From assembly GCF_000023985.1 (NCBI RefSeq), contig NC_013156.1, positions 422,363 to 486,362 on the forward strand: a stretch of 64,000 nt of DNA, written 5' to 3'. Made by a program: the position numbers and the translations under genes. Positions 28,409 to 37,135 of this stretch are shown here, one piece after another. The first letter of the stretch is position 1. Each line of letters opens with the position of its first letter. Under the pieces are notes generated by a model. It searched no databases. It saw only the letters and a program-made list of their open reading frames with translations, and was not told the DNA's origin. This stretch comes from Methanocaldococcus fervens AG86. Its GTDB lineage: Archaea > AGJL01 > Methanococci > Methanococcales > Methanocaldococcaceae.

Positions 28409-29455
28409 ATGAAGATAAAAGTTGGTGTATTGGGAGCTACAGGTAGCGTTGGGCAGAGATTTATTCAATTGTTGGCAAATCACCCAATGTTTGAATTAAC
28501 TGCTTTAGCAGCATCTGAAAGAAGTGCAGGTAAAAAGTATAAGGATGCATGCTACTGGTTCCAAGATAAGGATATTCCAGAAAATATAAAAGATATGGTT
28601 GTTATTCCAACAGACCCTAAGCATAAGGAGTTTGAGGATGTTGATATTGTTTTCTCAGCCCTTCCAGCAGATTTAGCTAAGAAGTATGAGCCAGAATTTG
28701 CTAAAGAAGGGAAGTTGGTTTTCTCAAATGCATCAGCTTATAGGATGGAAGAAGATGTCCCATTGGTAATTCCAGAGGTTAATGGGGATCATTTAGAGTT
28801 GATAGAGATTCAGAGGGAGAAGAGAGGTTGGGATGGAGCTATTATAACAAACCCAAACTGCTCAACTATCTGTGCTGTCATAACCTTAAAACCAATAATG
28901 GATAAATTTGGATTAGAGGCTGTTTTTATAGCAACAATGCAGGCAGTTAGTGGAGCTGGCTACAATGGAGTTCCATCAATGGGGATATTGGACAACTTAA
29001 TCCCGTATATAAAAAATGAAGAAGAAAAAATGCAAACAGAAAGCTTAAAGTTGTTAGGAACATTAAAGGATGGTAAAGTTGAGTTGGCTAAATTTAAGTT
29101 AAGTGCTTCATGTAATAGAGTGGCTGTTATAGATGGGCATACTGAAAGCATATTTGTTAAAACAGAGGACGGGGCTGAACCAGAGGAAATTAAAGAAGCT
29201 ATGGATAAATTTGACCCATTAAAGGATTTAAACCTCCCAACATACGCTAAACCAATTGTTATTAGGGAAGAGGTTGACAGACCACAACCAAGATTGGATA
29301 GAAATACAGGAAATGGAATGAGTATTGTTGTTGGTAGAATTAGGAAGGATCCAATATTTGATGTTAAATATACTGCATTGGAGCATAACACAATTAGGGG
29401 AGCTGCAGGGGCTAGTGTTTTAAACGCTGAGTACTTTGTTAAAAAATATCTCTAA
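28409..29455 (+). CDS. asd: aspartate-semialdehyde dehydrogenase
   Basis: 348 residues, GGTGAAACT then ATG. NADP-binding [17 protein letters not shown] at the N-terminus, catalytic Cys in [13 protein letters not shown] (about residue 152), [14 protein letters not shown], and the catalytic His region [14 protein letters not shown]. Makes aspartate semialdehyde for lysine, threonine, methionine and, in methanogens, the aromatic-precursor pathway. Archaeal/fungal subgroup by length. Confidence 0.97.
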   Translation: MKIKVGVLGATGSVGQRFIQLLANHPMFELTALAASERSAGKKYKDACYWFQDKDIPENIKDMVVIPTDPKHKEFEDVDIVFSALPADLAKKYEPEFAKEGKLVFSNASAYRMEEDVPLVIPEVNGDHLELIEIQREKRGWDGAIITNPNCSTICAVITLKPIMDKFGLEAVFIATMQAVSGAGYNGVPSMGILDNLIPYIKNEEEKMQTESLKLLGTLKDGKVELAKFKLSASCNRVAVIDGHTESIFVKTEDGAEPEEIKEAMDKFDPLKDLNLPTYAKPIVIREEVDRPQPRLDRNTGNGMSIVVGRIRKDPIFDVKYTALEHNTIRGAAGASVLNAEYFVKKYL

Positions 29456-29456
29456 G

Positions 29457-30872
29457 CTATTCTCTATTTAATATCTTCTCAAAATTAATTTCAGTTGGAT
29501 ATTTTCCAGTTAAACAGGCTAAGCATAAATCCTTCCTACCAATAGCTTTAACCAATCCCTCTAACGATATGTATCCAACAGAATCAGCTCCAATATCTTT
29601 TGCTATCTCTTCCTCTGTTTTGTTTGAGGCAATAAGCTCTTTTTTTGTAGCCATATCTATTCCATAATAGCAGGGAGATATAATTTTAGGACATCCTATC
29701 CTTAAATGAACTTCCTTAGCTCCAGCCTTTCTAACCATATTTACAATTCTTTTTGAGGTGGTTCCTCTAACAATGCTATCATCAACTAAAACAACTCTCT
29801 TCCCTTCCAATACACTTTTTATTGGGCTTAATTTTAACCTAACAGCTAATTCCCGCTCAGTCTGTGAAGGCAGAATAAACGTTCTACCAACATACTTGTT
29901 TTTCATCAAACCTACACAATATGGAATTCCCGACTCTTTAGAGAATCCTAAGGCAAATGCAACACCTGAATCTGGAATTGGAGACACTACATCAGCATCT
30001 ACAGGATGTTCTTTAGCTAAAATCTCCCCAATCCTTTTCCTAACTTTATATACGCTGATTCCATCAATTGTTGAATCAGGCCTTGCAAAGTAAACGTATT
30101 CAAACATGCATGTAGTGGCTTTATTGTATATAGCTGGTATGTCAACATCTACAGGGCTATACTCTACAACATCATAATCTAATTTGTGGGAGATTAGCTC
30201 TCCATTTTTAATCTCAATAATCTCTCCTGGCTCTACATCCCTAATAAACTCAGCATCTAATGTTGTTAGTGCACAGTCTTCTGATGATATGTAGATATTG
30301 CTATCATCTCTTCCAATACACAATGGTTTAAAGCCCCAAGGGTCTCTAACTGCTATTAAAGAGTCGTTAAACATTATTAAGAGTGAATAAGCCCCTACAA
30401 GCTTTTTTAATGTATTTTTTATTGCTTCAATCCTATCAGATGTTTTTAAAAGCTCCCTAACTAAAAGCTGTGCTATAACTTCAGAATCTGTTGAAGATGT
30501 GAACATATGCCCTTTTCTTTCCAACTCTCTCCTTAATTCATTTGAATTTACTAAATCTCCATTATGGGCTATAGCAATACTACCAAACGAACTTTTAACA
30601 ACAAACGGCTGGCAGTTCTCGACAGCCTTTCCTCCAGTTGTTGAATACCTCACATGTCCAATTCCTATATAACCCAATAAATTCTGCAAGGTTTCATTTC
30701 TAAAAACTTCTGTAACCAATCCAATATTTTTATAGTAATAGATGTTTTTTCCATCACTTGTGGCAATTCCAGCTCCTTCCTGCCCCCTATGCTGTAAAGC
30801 AAACAATCCGTAATAAATGCTCTTAGCCACGTTTATTTCATCGTAAGAGTAAGCTCCAAATATCCCGCACAT
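29457..30872 (-). CDS. purF: amidophosphoribosyltransferase
   Basis: 471 residues. Begins MCGIFGAYS, so removal of Met exposes the catalytic Cys of the Ntn glutaminase domain without a propeptide. [25 protein letters not shown] and [11 protein letters not shown] follow. The C-terminal phosphoribosyltransferase domain has the PRPP motif [19 protein letters not shown], and Cys pairs near the end (DLCLACLTG) could bind an iron-sulfur cluster as in some PurF. First step of purine synthesis. Divergently placed to asd end; purM follows upstream on the same strand. Confidence 0.97.
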   Translation of the reverse strand: MCGIFGAYSYDEINVAKSIYYGLFALQHRGQEGAGIATSDGKNIYYYKNIGLVTEVFRNETLQNLLGYIGIGHVRYSTTGGKAVENCQPFVVKSSFGSIAIAHNGDLVNSNELRRELERKGHMFTSSTDSEVIAQLLVRELLKTSDRIEAIKNTLKKLVGAYSLLIMFNDSLIAVRDPWGFKPLCIGRDDSNIYISSEDCALTTLDAEFIRDVEPGEIIEIKNGELISHKLDYDVVEYSPVDVDIPAIYNKATTCMFEYVYFARPDSTIDGISVYKVRKRIGEILAKEHPVDADVVSPIPDSGVAFALGFSKESGIPYCVGLMKNKYVGRTFILPSQTERELAVRLKLSPIKSVLEGKRVVLVDDSIVRGTTSKRIVNMVRKAGAKEVHLRIGCPKIISPCYYGIDMATKKELIASNKTEEEIAKDIGADSVGYISLEGLVKAIGRKDLCLACLTGKYPTEINFEKILNRE

Positions 30873-30943
30873 GTTGAATACCCTTTTTGATTTTTATTAT
30901 AAAAATCAAAAATAGATTAAAATTAAAATTAAATTTTAGTTAA

Positions 30944-30959
30944 TTATTCAAGTATAATA
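30944..30959. repeat. direct repeat, distal copy of purM 3' end
   Basis: ttattcaagtataata is identical to 31055-31070 over 16 bases. On the minus strand both read Ile-Ile-Leu-Glu-stop in frame, the end of purM. They flank the hairpin element 30960-31054. Confidence 0.8.
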
Positions 30960-31054
30960 CACCATAGGAGCAAAGCCCCTATTGGTATACCAGGATGCAT
31001 CGCCTCGCTAACGCTTGGCAATGCCTCTTAAAAGGTACCTATCTCTTTACTACT
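30960..31054 (+). repeat. double-hairpin element, type II copy (D) after purM
   Basis: 95 bases in the purF-purM gap. ccataggagcaaagcccctattggtatacc matches the start of element B (1992-2100, minus strand), including the ggtatacc palindrome. The second hairpin, GCATcGCC / GGCaATGC, has different bases but the same place. Flanked by the perfect 16-base direct repeat. Diverged relative to B. Confidence 0.78.
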
Positions 31055-31070
31055 TTATTCAAGTATAATA
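31055..31070. repeat. direct repeat, purM-proximal copy
   Basis: Partner of 30944-30959, 16 of 16 bases identical. It begins exactly at the purM TAA stop and covers its last codons, so purM is intact. Confidence 0.8.
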
Positions 31071-32107
31071 AACTTCTCGTTATATTTTACAACAGATTTT
31101 CCAACGATTTTATTTCCGTTAACTTCTAAGCCATCTACAACCCTACCTATTACCTGAGCTGGGATATTGTATTTATTAGCTATTCTTATAACCTTATCTG
31201 CATCTTCCTCCTCAACAATTACGCAGAATCCAATACCCATGTTGAAAGTTCTAAACATCTCTTCATCTGGAACATTTCCTAATCTTTGAATCTCTTTAAA
31301 TATCGGCAGAGGTTCTGGGATGTTGTCTATATAGTAGGTTACCTTGTCATTTAACCTCTTAAGCTTTCTAAAACTACCTCCAGTTATGTGGGCTAAGCCC
31401 TTAACCTTTATCTCTTCATCTCTAACCATCTCTAAAATTGGCTTTACATAAATCCTTGTTGGTGTTAAAAGTTCTTCAGCAACAGTCTTTCCATAAGAGA
31501 GCTTATCATGAACATCTAATTTGGCTATATCGAAAAATACCTTCCTTGCTAAAGACAACCCATTGCTGTGTATTCCAGAGCTCCTTAAACCAACAATCAC
31601 ATCTCCTGGCTTTACATCCTTTCCAGTTATAACTTCATCTTTTTTAACAACTGCTAAAACAGTTCCAGCCAAATCAATGCCTTTAATCATATCTGGTAGT
31701 GTGGCAGTTTCTCCACCAACAATATTTATATTCGCCTCTTTAGCCCCTTCATTCAATCCTTTCCCAATTTGCTCAGCTATCTCTTCGGTTATATGTCCAA
31801 CTGCCAAGTAATCAACCAAAGCAATTGGCTCTGCTCCAATACAAATTGCATCATTTACATTCATAGCAATCATATCAATTCCAACTGTATCAAATTTATT
31901 AGCCATCTCTGCAACTATCATCTTACTTCCAACACCATCAGTAGATAAAACTAAATAATAATCTCCAAATTCAACAGCTCCTGCATAATGCAATCCTAAT
32001 TCAGCTGGTTTTATATCACTTCTTTTAAACTTTATTTGTGAGACTATGGCTTTAATTATCCTATCTTCATGTGATATATCTACTCCAGTATCTTTGTAAG
32101 TAACCAT
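31055..32107 (-). CDS. purM: phosphoribosylformylglycinamidine cyclo-ligase
   Basis: 350 residues, GGAGGTAGTT then ATG. ATP-binding LSTDGVGSKMIVAEMANKFDTVGIDMIAMNVNDAICIGAEP, GGETATLPDMI and the C-terminal half with GLAHITGGSFRKL match PurM (AIR synthetase). Closes the imidazole ring in purine synthesis. Same strand as purF but separated by the repeat element; the last four codons are duplicated beyond it. Starts 15 bases after the DUF89 gene. Confidence 0.97.
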   Translation of the reverse strand: MVTYKDTGVDISHEDRIIKAIVSQIKFKRSDIKPAELGLHYAGAVEFGDYYLVLSTDGVGSKMIVAEMANKFDTVGIDMIAMNVNDAICIGAEPIALVDYLAVGHITEEIAEQIGKGLNEGAKEANINIVGGETATLPDMIKGIDLAGTVLAVVKKDEVITGKDVKPGDVIVGLRSSGIHSNGLSLARKVFFDIAKLDVHDKLSYGKTVAEELLTPTRIYVKPILEMVRDEEIKVKGLAHITGGSFRKLKRLNDKVTYYIDNIPEPLPIFKEIQRLGNVPDEEMFRTFNMGIGFCVIVEEEDADKVIRIANKYNIPAQVIGRVVDGLEVNGNKIVGKSVVKYNEKFIILE

Positions 32108-32122
32108 AACTACCTCCTCAAA

Positions 32123-32995
32123 TTATCTTTTCAATAAAACGTTTTCTCCAACTTCTACACCAATGTTAATAGCTACTGGCCTACATTTAGCTTTTAATAT
32201 ATGGTAGATTGGCTTATCTATCTTATACTCTGTTAAACTCTCATAATTACCCATTCCCTTAGCTATAATTAAATCAGCACTCTCAAATTCTTTTAAAAAC
32301 TCTTCCGAACATTCCTCTAAAATAATCCCTATAACGTCTGAGCCAGTTGTTATTACCTTAGCTACCTCATCAATCTTTGCTATCTTCGCATCTTCTAATG
32401 TGGCATCGTTTAGAATTGGTTTTCCTTTAACAACTGCAACAACATCTTTACCATATTTTTTAATCTCTTCTATTAAAACTTTATCAAATATGATCTCTCC
32501 AGCGTTATCACATATGTACAAAATCTTTTTTATATCTTTATTCTTTAAATCATTTAAAAGCTCTTTGCTATTATCTATCTTTAAATCTCCATTTAATGTA
32601 TCTTCAATTAACTTTTCAACATTTATTCCAGTGCTGTAAGCTCCAAAATCAATAACATTTCCTGCTATTGTTGCTAAAACCTTCTTTCTCAATCTCTCAA
32701 GCTCATCATCTACACTACACATTTCCCTAACTTTATCCAAATACTGTAAAGCTATTTTATTAGCATTGTCTTTTAATTTTTTATAAGGATCGTTATTTCC
32801 GCTAATTCTTTTTAAATATCTATGAACTACAGTTCCCATCCATGCTGGAACTGCATTTTCCCCATAAACATCCTTAATAACGTCCATAGTACTTTTTATT
32901 AATTTAAATTGCTCTTTCTCATCTTCTGTTATTTCATTAGTGGCATCAACCACCTGCCTTATTATACAGATTGCACACTCTGGTTTTATCTTCAT
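32123..32995 (-). CDS. DUF89 (ARMT1-like) metal-dependent phosphatase family protein
   Basis: 290 residues. N-terminal CAICIIRQVVDAT with two cysteines is usual for archaeal members; the core has YICDNAGEIIFDKVLIEEIKKYG (Asp/Asn metal ligands), VVKGKPILNDATLEDA, GSDVIGIILEECSEEF and ADLIIAKGMGNYESL. DUF89 proteins are proposed metabolite damage-control phosphatases acting on phosphosugars or nucleotide by-products. Substrate here unknown. Fifteen bases before purM on the same strand. Confidence 0.88.
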   Translation of the reverse strand: MKIKPECAICIIRQVVDATNEITEDEKEQFKLIKSTMDVIKDVYGENAVPAWMGTVVHRYLKRISGNNDPYKKLKDNANKIALQYLDKVREMCSVDDELERLRKKVLATIAGNVIDFGAYSTGINVEKLIEDTLNGDLKIDNSKELLNDLKNKDIKKILYICDNAGEIIFDKVLIEEIKKYGKDVVAVVKGKPILNDATLEDAKIAKIDEVAKVITTGSDVIGIILEECSEEFLKEFESADLIIAKGMGNYESLTEYKIDKPIYHILKAKCRPVAINIGVEVGENVLLKR

Positions 32996-33057
32996 AGTAT
33001 CACCGTAAAAAATAAATTATAAATAATGCTAAAACTTTAAAATATTTGGAGATAAAT

Positions 33058-33549
33058 ATGATCAACTTTGAAGTATTTAAAGAATTCTTATTAAATCTTA
33101 TAAAAGATTATGGGTATTTTGGAATATTCTTAGCAGGATTTTCTGAGCCAATATTCCAGCCGTTTCCAACAGAGATATTTATTGTTTCAGGTATTTTATT
33201 GGGATTGGACTGGGTTTTAGTTTTAATTGTCTCAACAGTTGCATGCAATGTTGGAGCGGCAATTACATATTATCTTGCAAAAAATTATGGAGAATGGTTA
33301 ATGCTAAAATTATTTGATGAAGAAAAAATAAGAAAAGGGACTATTCATTTCAAAAAATGGGGAGTCTTAGGGATTATAATTGCAAGTTTTACTCCAATTC
33401 CTTTTGAAGTCATATGCTGGATTTGCGGTAGTTTTGAAATGCCTTTTGAAAGATACATGTTTGCAGTATTTTTAAGTAGGTTAATTAGGCATGGAATGGT
33501 TATTTTACCATTTGCTTTGAAAAATCATATAATTTTGATTAATACTTGA
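33058..33549 (+). CDS. DedA/VTT (SNARE-associated) family membrane protein
   Basis: 163 residues from ATG 33058. GYFGIFLAGFSEPIFQPFPTEIFIVSGILLG and GAAITYYLAKNYGEWL followed by FKKWGVLGIIIASFTPIPFEVICWICGSF fit the DedA/VTT domain, with the usual re-entrant loop motifs and a proline-rich acidic site. Members are lipid-scramblase or proton-linked transporters in other organisms; role in archaea uncertain. Four to five hydrophobic helices. The TTG at 33046 is an unlikely alternative. Confidence 0.8.
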   Translation: MINFEVFKEFLLNLIKDYGYFGIFLAGFSEPIFQPFPTEIFIVSGILLGLDWVLVLIVSTVACNVGAAITYYLAKNYGEWLMLKLFDEEKIRKGTIHFKKWGVLGIIIASFTPIPFEVICWICGSFEMPFERYMFAVFLSRLIRHGMVILPFALKNHIILINT

Positions 33550-33613
33550 CATAAAAATTTTAATAAACACAGATTTATACTAAAAAAGGGTAATTATGGT
33601 TTGGTGATAAAAT

Positions 33614-33862
33614 ATGTGTTTGGCAATTCCATGTAAAGTCGTTGAAATTATAGAAGAGGATGGAGAAAAATACGCGATAGCTGAGTATAAAGGAGTTAAG
33701 CAAAAGGCAAAATTAACACTCTTAGATAAAGAGGTTAAAATAGGAGATTACATATTAATACACACAGGTTATGCTTTAGAGGTTTTAAGCGAAGAAGATG
33801 CTAAATTAAGTTTAGACGCTTGGGAAGAATTATTTAAAGCATTAGAAGAGATGGAACAATAG
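33614..33862 (+). CDS. hypC: hydrogenase maturation chaperone HypC
   Basis: 82 residues, GGTGATAAA then [15 protein letters not shown] is the diagnostic N-terminus; Cys2 binds the Fe(CN)2CO precursor carried to HypD and the large hydrogenase subunit. [19 protein letters not shown] completes the family pattern. Acts in [NiFe]-hydrogenase maturation with HypA (23132). Confidence 0.96.
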   Translation: MCLAIPCKVVEIIEEDGEKYAIAEYKGVKQKAKLTLLDKEVKIGDYILIHTGYALEVLSEEDAKLSLDAWEELFKALEEMEQ

Positions 33863-33906
33863 ATTTTAATTTATTTAAATAAAATTTAAAAAAGAGATTT
33901 CTCTTT

Positions 33907-34095
33907 TTATTCTGGTTCAACCTTTACAGCTCCTGTTGGGCAAACATCTTCACAAACTCCACAGTAACTGCAATCTTCAGGTCTTGCAACAACTACTTTG
34001 TCTCCTTCAATTTCAAAAACTTCCATTGGGCAGTTGTTTGCACACTCTGCACATTCAGCTCCCTTACATAAGTTGTAATCTATTGTTACAGCCAT
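33907..34095 (-). CDS. 2x[4Fe-4S] ferredoxin
   Basis: 62 residues from ATG 34095, preceded by GAGGTGGTAATA; a longer frame from 34155 lacks a ribosome binding site. Two cluster motifs: CKGAECAECANNCP, with one extra residue spacing, and the standard CSYCGVCEDVCP. A small soluble electron carrier. It lies downstream of the enolase-like gene of the ribosomal region; its partner enzyme is unknown. Confidence 0.93.
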   Translation of the reverse strand: MAVTIDYNLCKGAECAECANNCPMEVFEIEGDKVVVARPEDCSYCGVCEDVCPTGAVKVEPE

Positions 34096-34194
34096 TATTA
34101 CCACCTCTAAGGTTTTAGTTAATTTTAAAATTAAAACTATAATTCCCATTTTCATTATAAATAATTATCGGAAAAATAAAAAATAGACAAAAAC

Positions 34195-35139
34195 CTAAAA
34201 CCTCCTTATATTTGGATTAACTGTCGCTCTTTCTATATTCCAAACTTCATTCAGCACATTTGAGGAGAGAGAAGGTCTTAAGAAAGGCACTTTAAAGCTA
34301 ACTGCTATGTGGGCAAATGATGAGTTATTTCCAAATATTACAGGATAAGGCCCCTTATCCATAATGTAATTTATATAGTAATACATCTCAGTTATTGTCC
34401 CCATCTCATAAGGAAAAACCTTAACAAAATCGCTCTCTTCATAAATACTCTCAGTGCATAAAAATCCATCAAATTCTACAGGCTCCTCAACCTCTAAATA
34501 ATCAATTTGGGATAAATCTTTATCTTTAACAATATCTTTTTTGGTGCTAAGCCCCAATAATATATCTAAATCCTCATCCTCTTTAATCTCATCTATCAGC
34601 TCTCTAATTTTTGGAATCTCATTAAAAACATCTTTGCATACATAGGCCCCATTGATATTTACAACATCATAATCCTCTGACAAAATATCTGAAAGCTTTA
34701 GATTCAAATTAACGATATCCTCTATAGATTCAGCCATAACTATTGGAAATAATTCATTGTTATTTTTATCAGCCAATATTCCAGATGCTACTATAGGCAA
34801 ATCTGTAGTTAAAGCCCCTCCTAAAAATTTAAATAATGGGATGTCTAAGCTGTTTGAAGCTGCCCTCGCTACACTAATAGAAATCCCCATTGTCACATTT
34901 GGGTTGTTGGCTGAGGTCTCACAAATCAATGTATCTATAAAATCAATATCTGTTGCAGGATATCCAATAAGTTCTGGGGCTATAACATTTTCAACATCAG
35001 CTATTGCCTCTTCTGGATTATCTACCTCAATGATATCATACCCAATGGAGACATTTGTCATTGTTGTGATCATTACCTTAATTTTAGCTCCTTTAAAAAC
35101 TTCTTTTGCACTTATTTTTTCAATAATAACATTTGTCAA
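34195..35139 (-). CDS. enolase-like protein lacking catalytic residues
   Basis: 314 residues, start TTG 35139 with GGTGG upstream. It resembles enolase over its length (SANNPNVTMGISISVARAASNSLDIPLFKFLGG, VNINGAYVCKDVF) but is about 100 residues shorter than enolase and lacks the GGKHAGN, SIEDPF and SHRSGE active-site motifs present in the true enolase at 4014. It is therefore probably not an enzyme of glycolysis. Its position with RNA polymerase and ribosomal genes is conserved in methanococci as far as I recall. Function unknown. Confidence 0.82.
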   Translation of the reverse strand: MTNVIIEKISAKEVFKGAKIKVMITTMTNVSIGYDIIEVDNPEEAIADVENVIAPELIGYPATDIDFIDTLICETSANNPNVTMGISISVARAASNSLDIPLFKFLGGALTTDLPIVASGILADKNNNELFPIVMAESIEDIVNLNLKLSDILSEDYDVVNINGAYVCKDVFNEIPKIRELIDEIKEDEDLDILLGLSTKKDIVKDKDLSQIDYLEVEEPVEFDGFLCTESIYEESDFVKVFPYEMGTITEMYYYINYIMDKGPYPVIFGNNSSFAHIAVSFKVPFLRPSLSSNVLNEVWNIERATVNPNIRRF

Positions 35140-35178
35140 TTACATCCACCTCAATTAAAAAATTTGAAAAAATAAGAT

Positions 35179-35213
35179 GGTTATGCTTTTACAGGTCTTA
35201 TTGGCTTTAATGG
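35179..35213. repeat. direct repeat, distal copy of rpoK 3' end
   Basis: 35 bases matching 35283-35317 with three differences. On the minus strand it reads PLKPIRPVKA-stop, the exact C-terminus of RpoK; all three differences fall in third codon positions and are silent. Flanks the hairpin element 35214-35282. Confidence 0.85.
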
Positions 35214-35282
35214 CATAGGGCTTACACCCTATTGCTATATCTCAGAGCGAGGTTACCTTTGGCAATCCCACTATAATTACGC
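35214..35282 (+). repeat. double-hairpin element, type II copy (E) after rpoK
   Basis: 69 bases. catagggcttacaccctattgctata then cagagcgaggttacctttggcaatccca align base for base with element B read from the minus strand (ccataggggctacgcccctattggtata, cagagcggggttgcctttggcaacccca). Pairing in both hairpins is partly decayed, so this is an older copy. Bounded by a 35-base direct repeat of the rpoK end. Confidence 0.78.
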
Positions 35283-35317
35283 GGTTATGCCTTTACAGGT
35301 CTTATCGGTTTTAATGG
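35283..35317. repeat. direct repeat, rpoK-proximal copy
   Basis: Partner of 35179-35213; encodes the functional last codons and stop of rpoK on the minus strand. Confidence 0.85.
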
Positions 35318-35458
35318 GACTTTTCCTTGCTCAATCTCTTCATAAGCTATTTTTAATGAGCTGTCTTGTTTTGTTTCAATGGTTGCATAGGCTCCATTTG
35401 ATATCTGCAAACTTCTCGCTCCAAGTATTCTTGCAATCTCAAATTTTGTTAATCTCAA
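35285..35458 (-). CDS. rpoK: DNA-directed RNA polymerase subunit K
   Basis: 57 residues, MLRLTKFEIARILGARSLQISNGAYATIE to PLKPIRPVKA, the archaeal RpoK (eukaryal RPB6) core. The GGTGA site lies one base before this ATG and four bases before an in-frame TTG one codon on, so either could start; a start at an ATG three codons upstream is also possible. Lies between tRNA-Pro and the enolase-like gene. Its last ten codons are duplicated beyond element E. Confidence 0.95.
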   Translation of the reverse strand: MRLTKFEIARILGARSLQISNGAYATIETKQDSSLKIAYEEIEQGKVPLKPIRPVKA

Positions 35459-35495
35459 CATATCACCCATAAAAAATAATAATTTTGGTAAAAAA

Positions 35496-35572
35496 TGGTG
35501 GGGCCGCCGGGACTTGAACCCGGGTCGCACGCCCCCCAAGCGCACAGGATGTCCAGGCTACCCCACGGCCCC
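35496..35572 (-). tRNA. tRNA-Pro (anticodon GGG)
   Basis: Minus strand: acceptor GGGGCCG/CGGCCCC, D arm GGGT..TCCT region, anticodon stem TGCGC/GCGTG with loop TTGGGGG giving GGG, T arm CCGGGTTCAAGTCCCGG, discriminator A and encoded CCA. 77 nucleotides. It sits between rpoN and rpoK in the same direction, so it may be processed from the operon transcript. Confidence 0.95.
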
Positions 35573-35588
35573 TAAAAATTTAAAATAT

Positions 35589-35810
35589 TTATAAAAGCTT
35601 TTCATCGTGAGCTATCATCTCATCTATAATCTCCTTTCCATCTTCACTTATTCTGTAAGAGATAAACATTCTTCTACAGCAGTACTTTTTAATTCCTAAA
35701 TCATCTAAAACATCTTTTGGATTTTCTCCTTTTAAAACTCTTTCTTTATACTCTTCAAAAACTTCAGCAATAACATTACCACAGGAAAAACATCTGATAG
35801 GAAACATCAT
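35589..35810 (-). CDS. rpoN: DNA-directed RNA polymerase subunit N
   Basis: 73 residues from ATG 35810, five bases after GGTGA. MFPIRCFSCGNVI and KKYCCRRMF supply the four zinc cysteines (CxxC ... CC) of RpoN/RPB10. Follows rps9 on the same strand. The order rps9-rpoN-tRNA-rpoK is usual for archaea. Confidence 0.96.
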   Translation of the reverse strand: MMFPIRCFSCGNVIAEVFEEYKERVLKGENPKDVLDDLGIKKYCCRRMFISYRISEDGKEIIDEMIAHDEKLL

Positions 35811-35867
35811 GTTTCTCACCCAAATAAAAAGAAAAAAATAATATTTTTTCCAAAGATGTAGAAGGGT

Positions 35868-36278
35868 TTATCTGTATGACTTCTGTCTCTTTGCTCTTGG
35901 ACCCTTTGTAGATCTGCTTGGTTTGTGTGGCTCGGTTCTTCTTGCATCGCTAACCAACAATGTTCTATCGTAAGCTAAGAATTTATCTCTCAACTCTTTA
36001 CTACCTGTAAATTCAACAATTGCCTTACCAATAGCTGTTCTGGCAGCATCCATTTGTCCCATTACTCCTCCTCCCTTAACTGTAACGTCAATGTCCATTT
36101 GGCTAATGACTTCTTCTCCAGCTAATAAAATTGGCTCCATTAACTTCATTCTTTTGTATTTAGGCTCAATTAATTCGATTGGTATCTTGTTTATTCTTAT
36201 CCTTCCTTTCCCTTCTCTTGCAACTGCTCTCGCAATAGCCCTTTTTCTCTTACCAACTGTTATGACAATTTTCCCCAT
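35868..36278 (-). CDS. rps9: 30S ribosomal protein S9 (uS9)
   Basis: 136 residues, GGTGATTAA then [30 protein letters not shown] at the N-terminus, [22 protein letters not shown] in the middle and the basic tail [22 protein letters not shown], whose last residues reach the decoding site. Member of the ribosomal/polymerase operon. Confidence 0.98.
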   Translation of the reverse strand: MGKIVITVGKRKRAIARAVAREGKGRIRINKIPIELIEPKYKRMKLMEPILLAGEEVISQMDIDVTVKGGGVMGQMDAARTAIGKAIVEFTGSKELRDKFLAYDRTLLVSDARRTEPHKPSRSTKGPRAKRQKSYR

Positions 36279-36287
36279 TTAATCACC

Positions 36288-36701
36288 TCAGAATTTCGCT
36301 CCTAAGTGTTTGCTTAACTCAGCCAATGTAATGTATTTTGTTGTGTTTAACTTGTGGCTTATTTTTTCATCAACTGTTAAGTTTTTAGGGTTTCCAACAA
36401 ATACCTTAACCCTTTTAAATGCCTCTCTTCCTTTTGCCTTTTTGTATGGAAGCATTTTTCTTATTGTTCTTCTTAATATATCATCTGGTCTTCTTGGGAA
36501 TTTTGGGCCAAATCTTCTTGGGTTAGCGACGTTTTTCTTTTCTCTCTCTTCTTGGTAGGTTTTTATAATCCAATCCCTATTACCTGTAATAACTACCTTC
36601 TCAGCATTTACAATGATAATTTCTTCTCCTCTCAAAGCTCTTTTTGCTACTTCTGAAGCCAATCTTCCCAATATTGCTCCTTCAGCATCGATTACTGTCA
36701 T
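36288..36701 (-). CDS. rpl13: 50S ribosomal protein L13 (uL13)
   Basis: 137 residues from ATG 36701 with GGTGATAATA just upstream; a GTG nine bases earlier overlaps that site. DAEGAILGRLASEVAKRALRGEEIIIVNAEKVVITG and MLPYKKAKGREAFKRVKVFVGNP are L13 signatures. Nine bases before rps9. Confidence 0.98.
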   Translation of the reverse strand: MTVIDAEGAILGRLASEVAKRALRGEEIIIVNAEKVVITGNRDWIIKTYQEEREKKNVANPRRFGPKFPRRPDDILRRTIRKMLPYKKAKGREAFKRVKVFVGNPKNLTVDEKISHKLNTTKYITLAELSKHLGAKF

Positions 36702-36716
36702 TATTATCACCGTGTT

Positions 36717-37079
36717 TTATGCCATAATTTTAACATTTGATCCTTTTGGATTTTTCTTTATTAATTCTTCAATTGTTATTGCCTCTCCACCAGCTTCTTT
36801 TATCAATTTTTTAGCTGTTTCTGAAAACGCAAATGCTGCAACAACAACTTTATGCTCTAATTTTCCAGCACCTAAAACCTTACCAGGAACTAAGACAACA
36901 TCTCCATCTTTTGTGTATCTATTTATCTTACTTAAGTTTACTTCAGCTCTTCTCCTTCTTGGTTTTGCTAACCTTCTTGCTACATCTTTCCAAATCTTTG
37001 CCTGGTTTTTGTAACTTTCTTCCTTCAACATCTCAATTAACTTAACCAATCTTGGGTTTGTAGCTGTTATCTTTTTCAT
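36717..37079 (-). CDS. rpl18e: 50S ribosomal protein L18e (eL18)
   Basis: 120 residues, CGGTGAGATT then [32 protein letters not shown] and [32 protein letters not shown] match archaeal/eukaryal eL18. Between rpoD and rpl13 in the operon. Confidence 0.98.
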   Translation of the reverse strand: MKKITATNPRLVKLIEMLKEESYKNQAKIWKDVARRLAKPRRRRAEVNLSKINRYTKDGDVVLVPGKVLGAGKLEHKVVVAAFAFSETAKKLIKEAGGEAITIEELIKKNPKGSNVKIMA

Positions 37080-37135
37080 AATCTCACCGTGTTTTCAAAC
37101 CTTTCAAAATTTTTAAGGTTTGATAAAAAATATTT

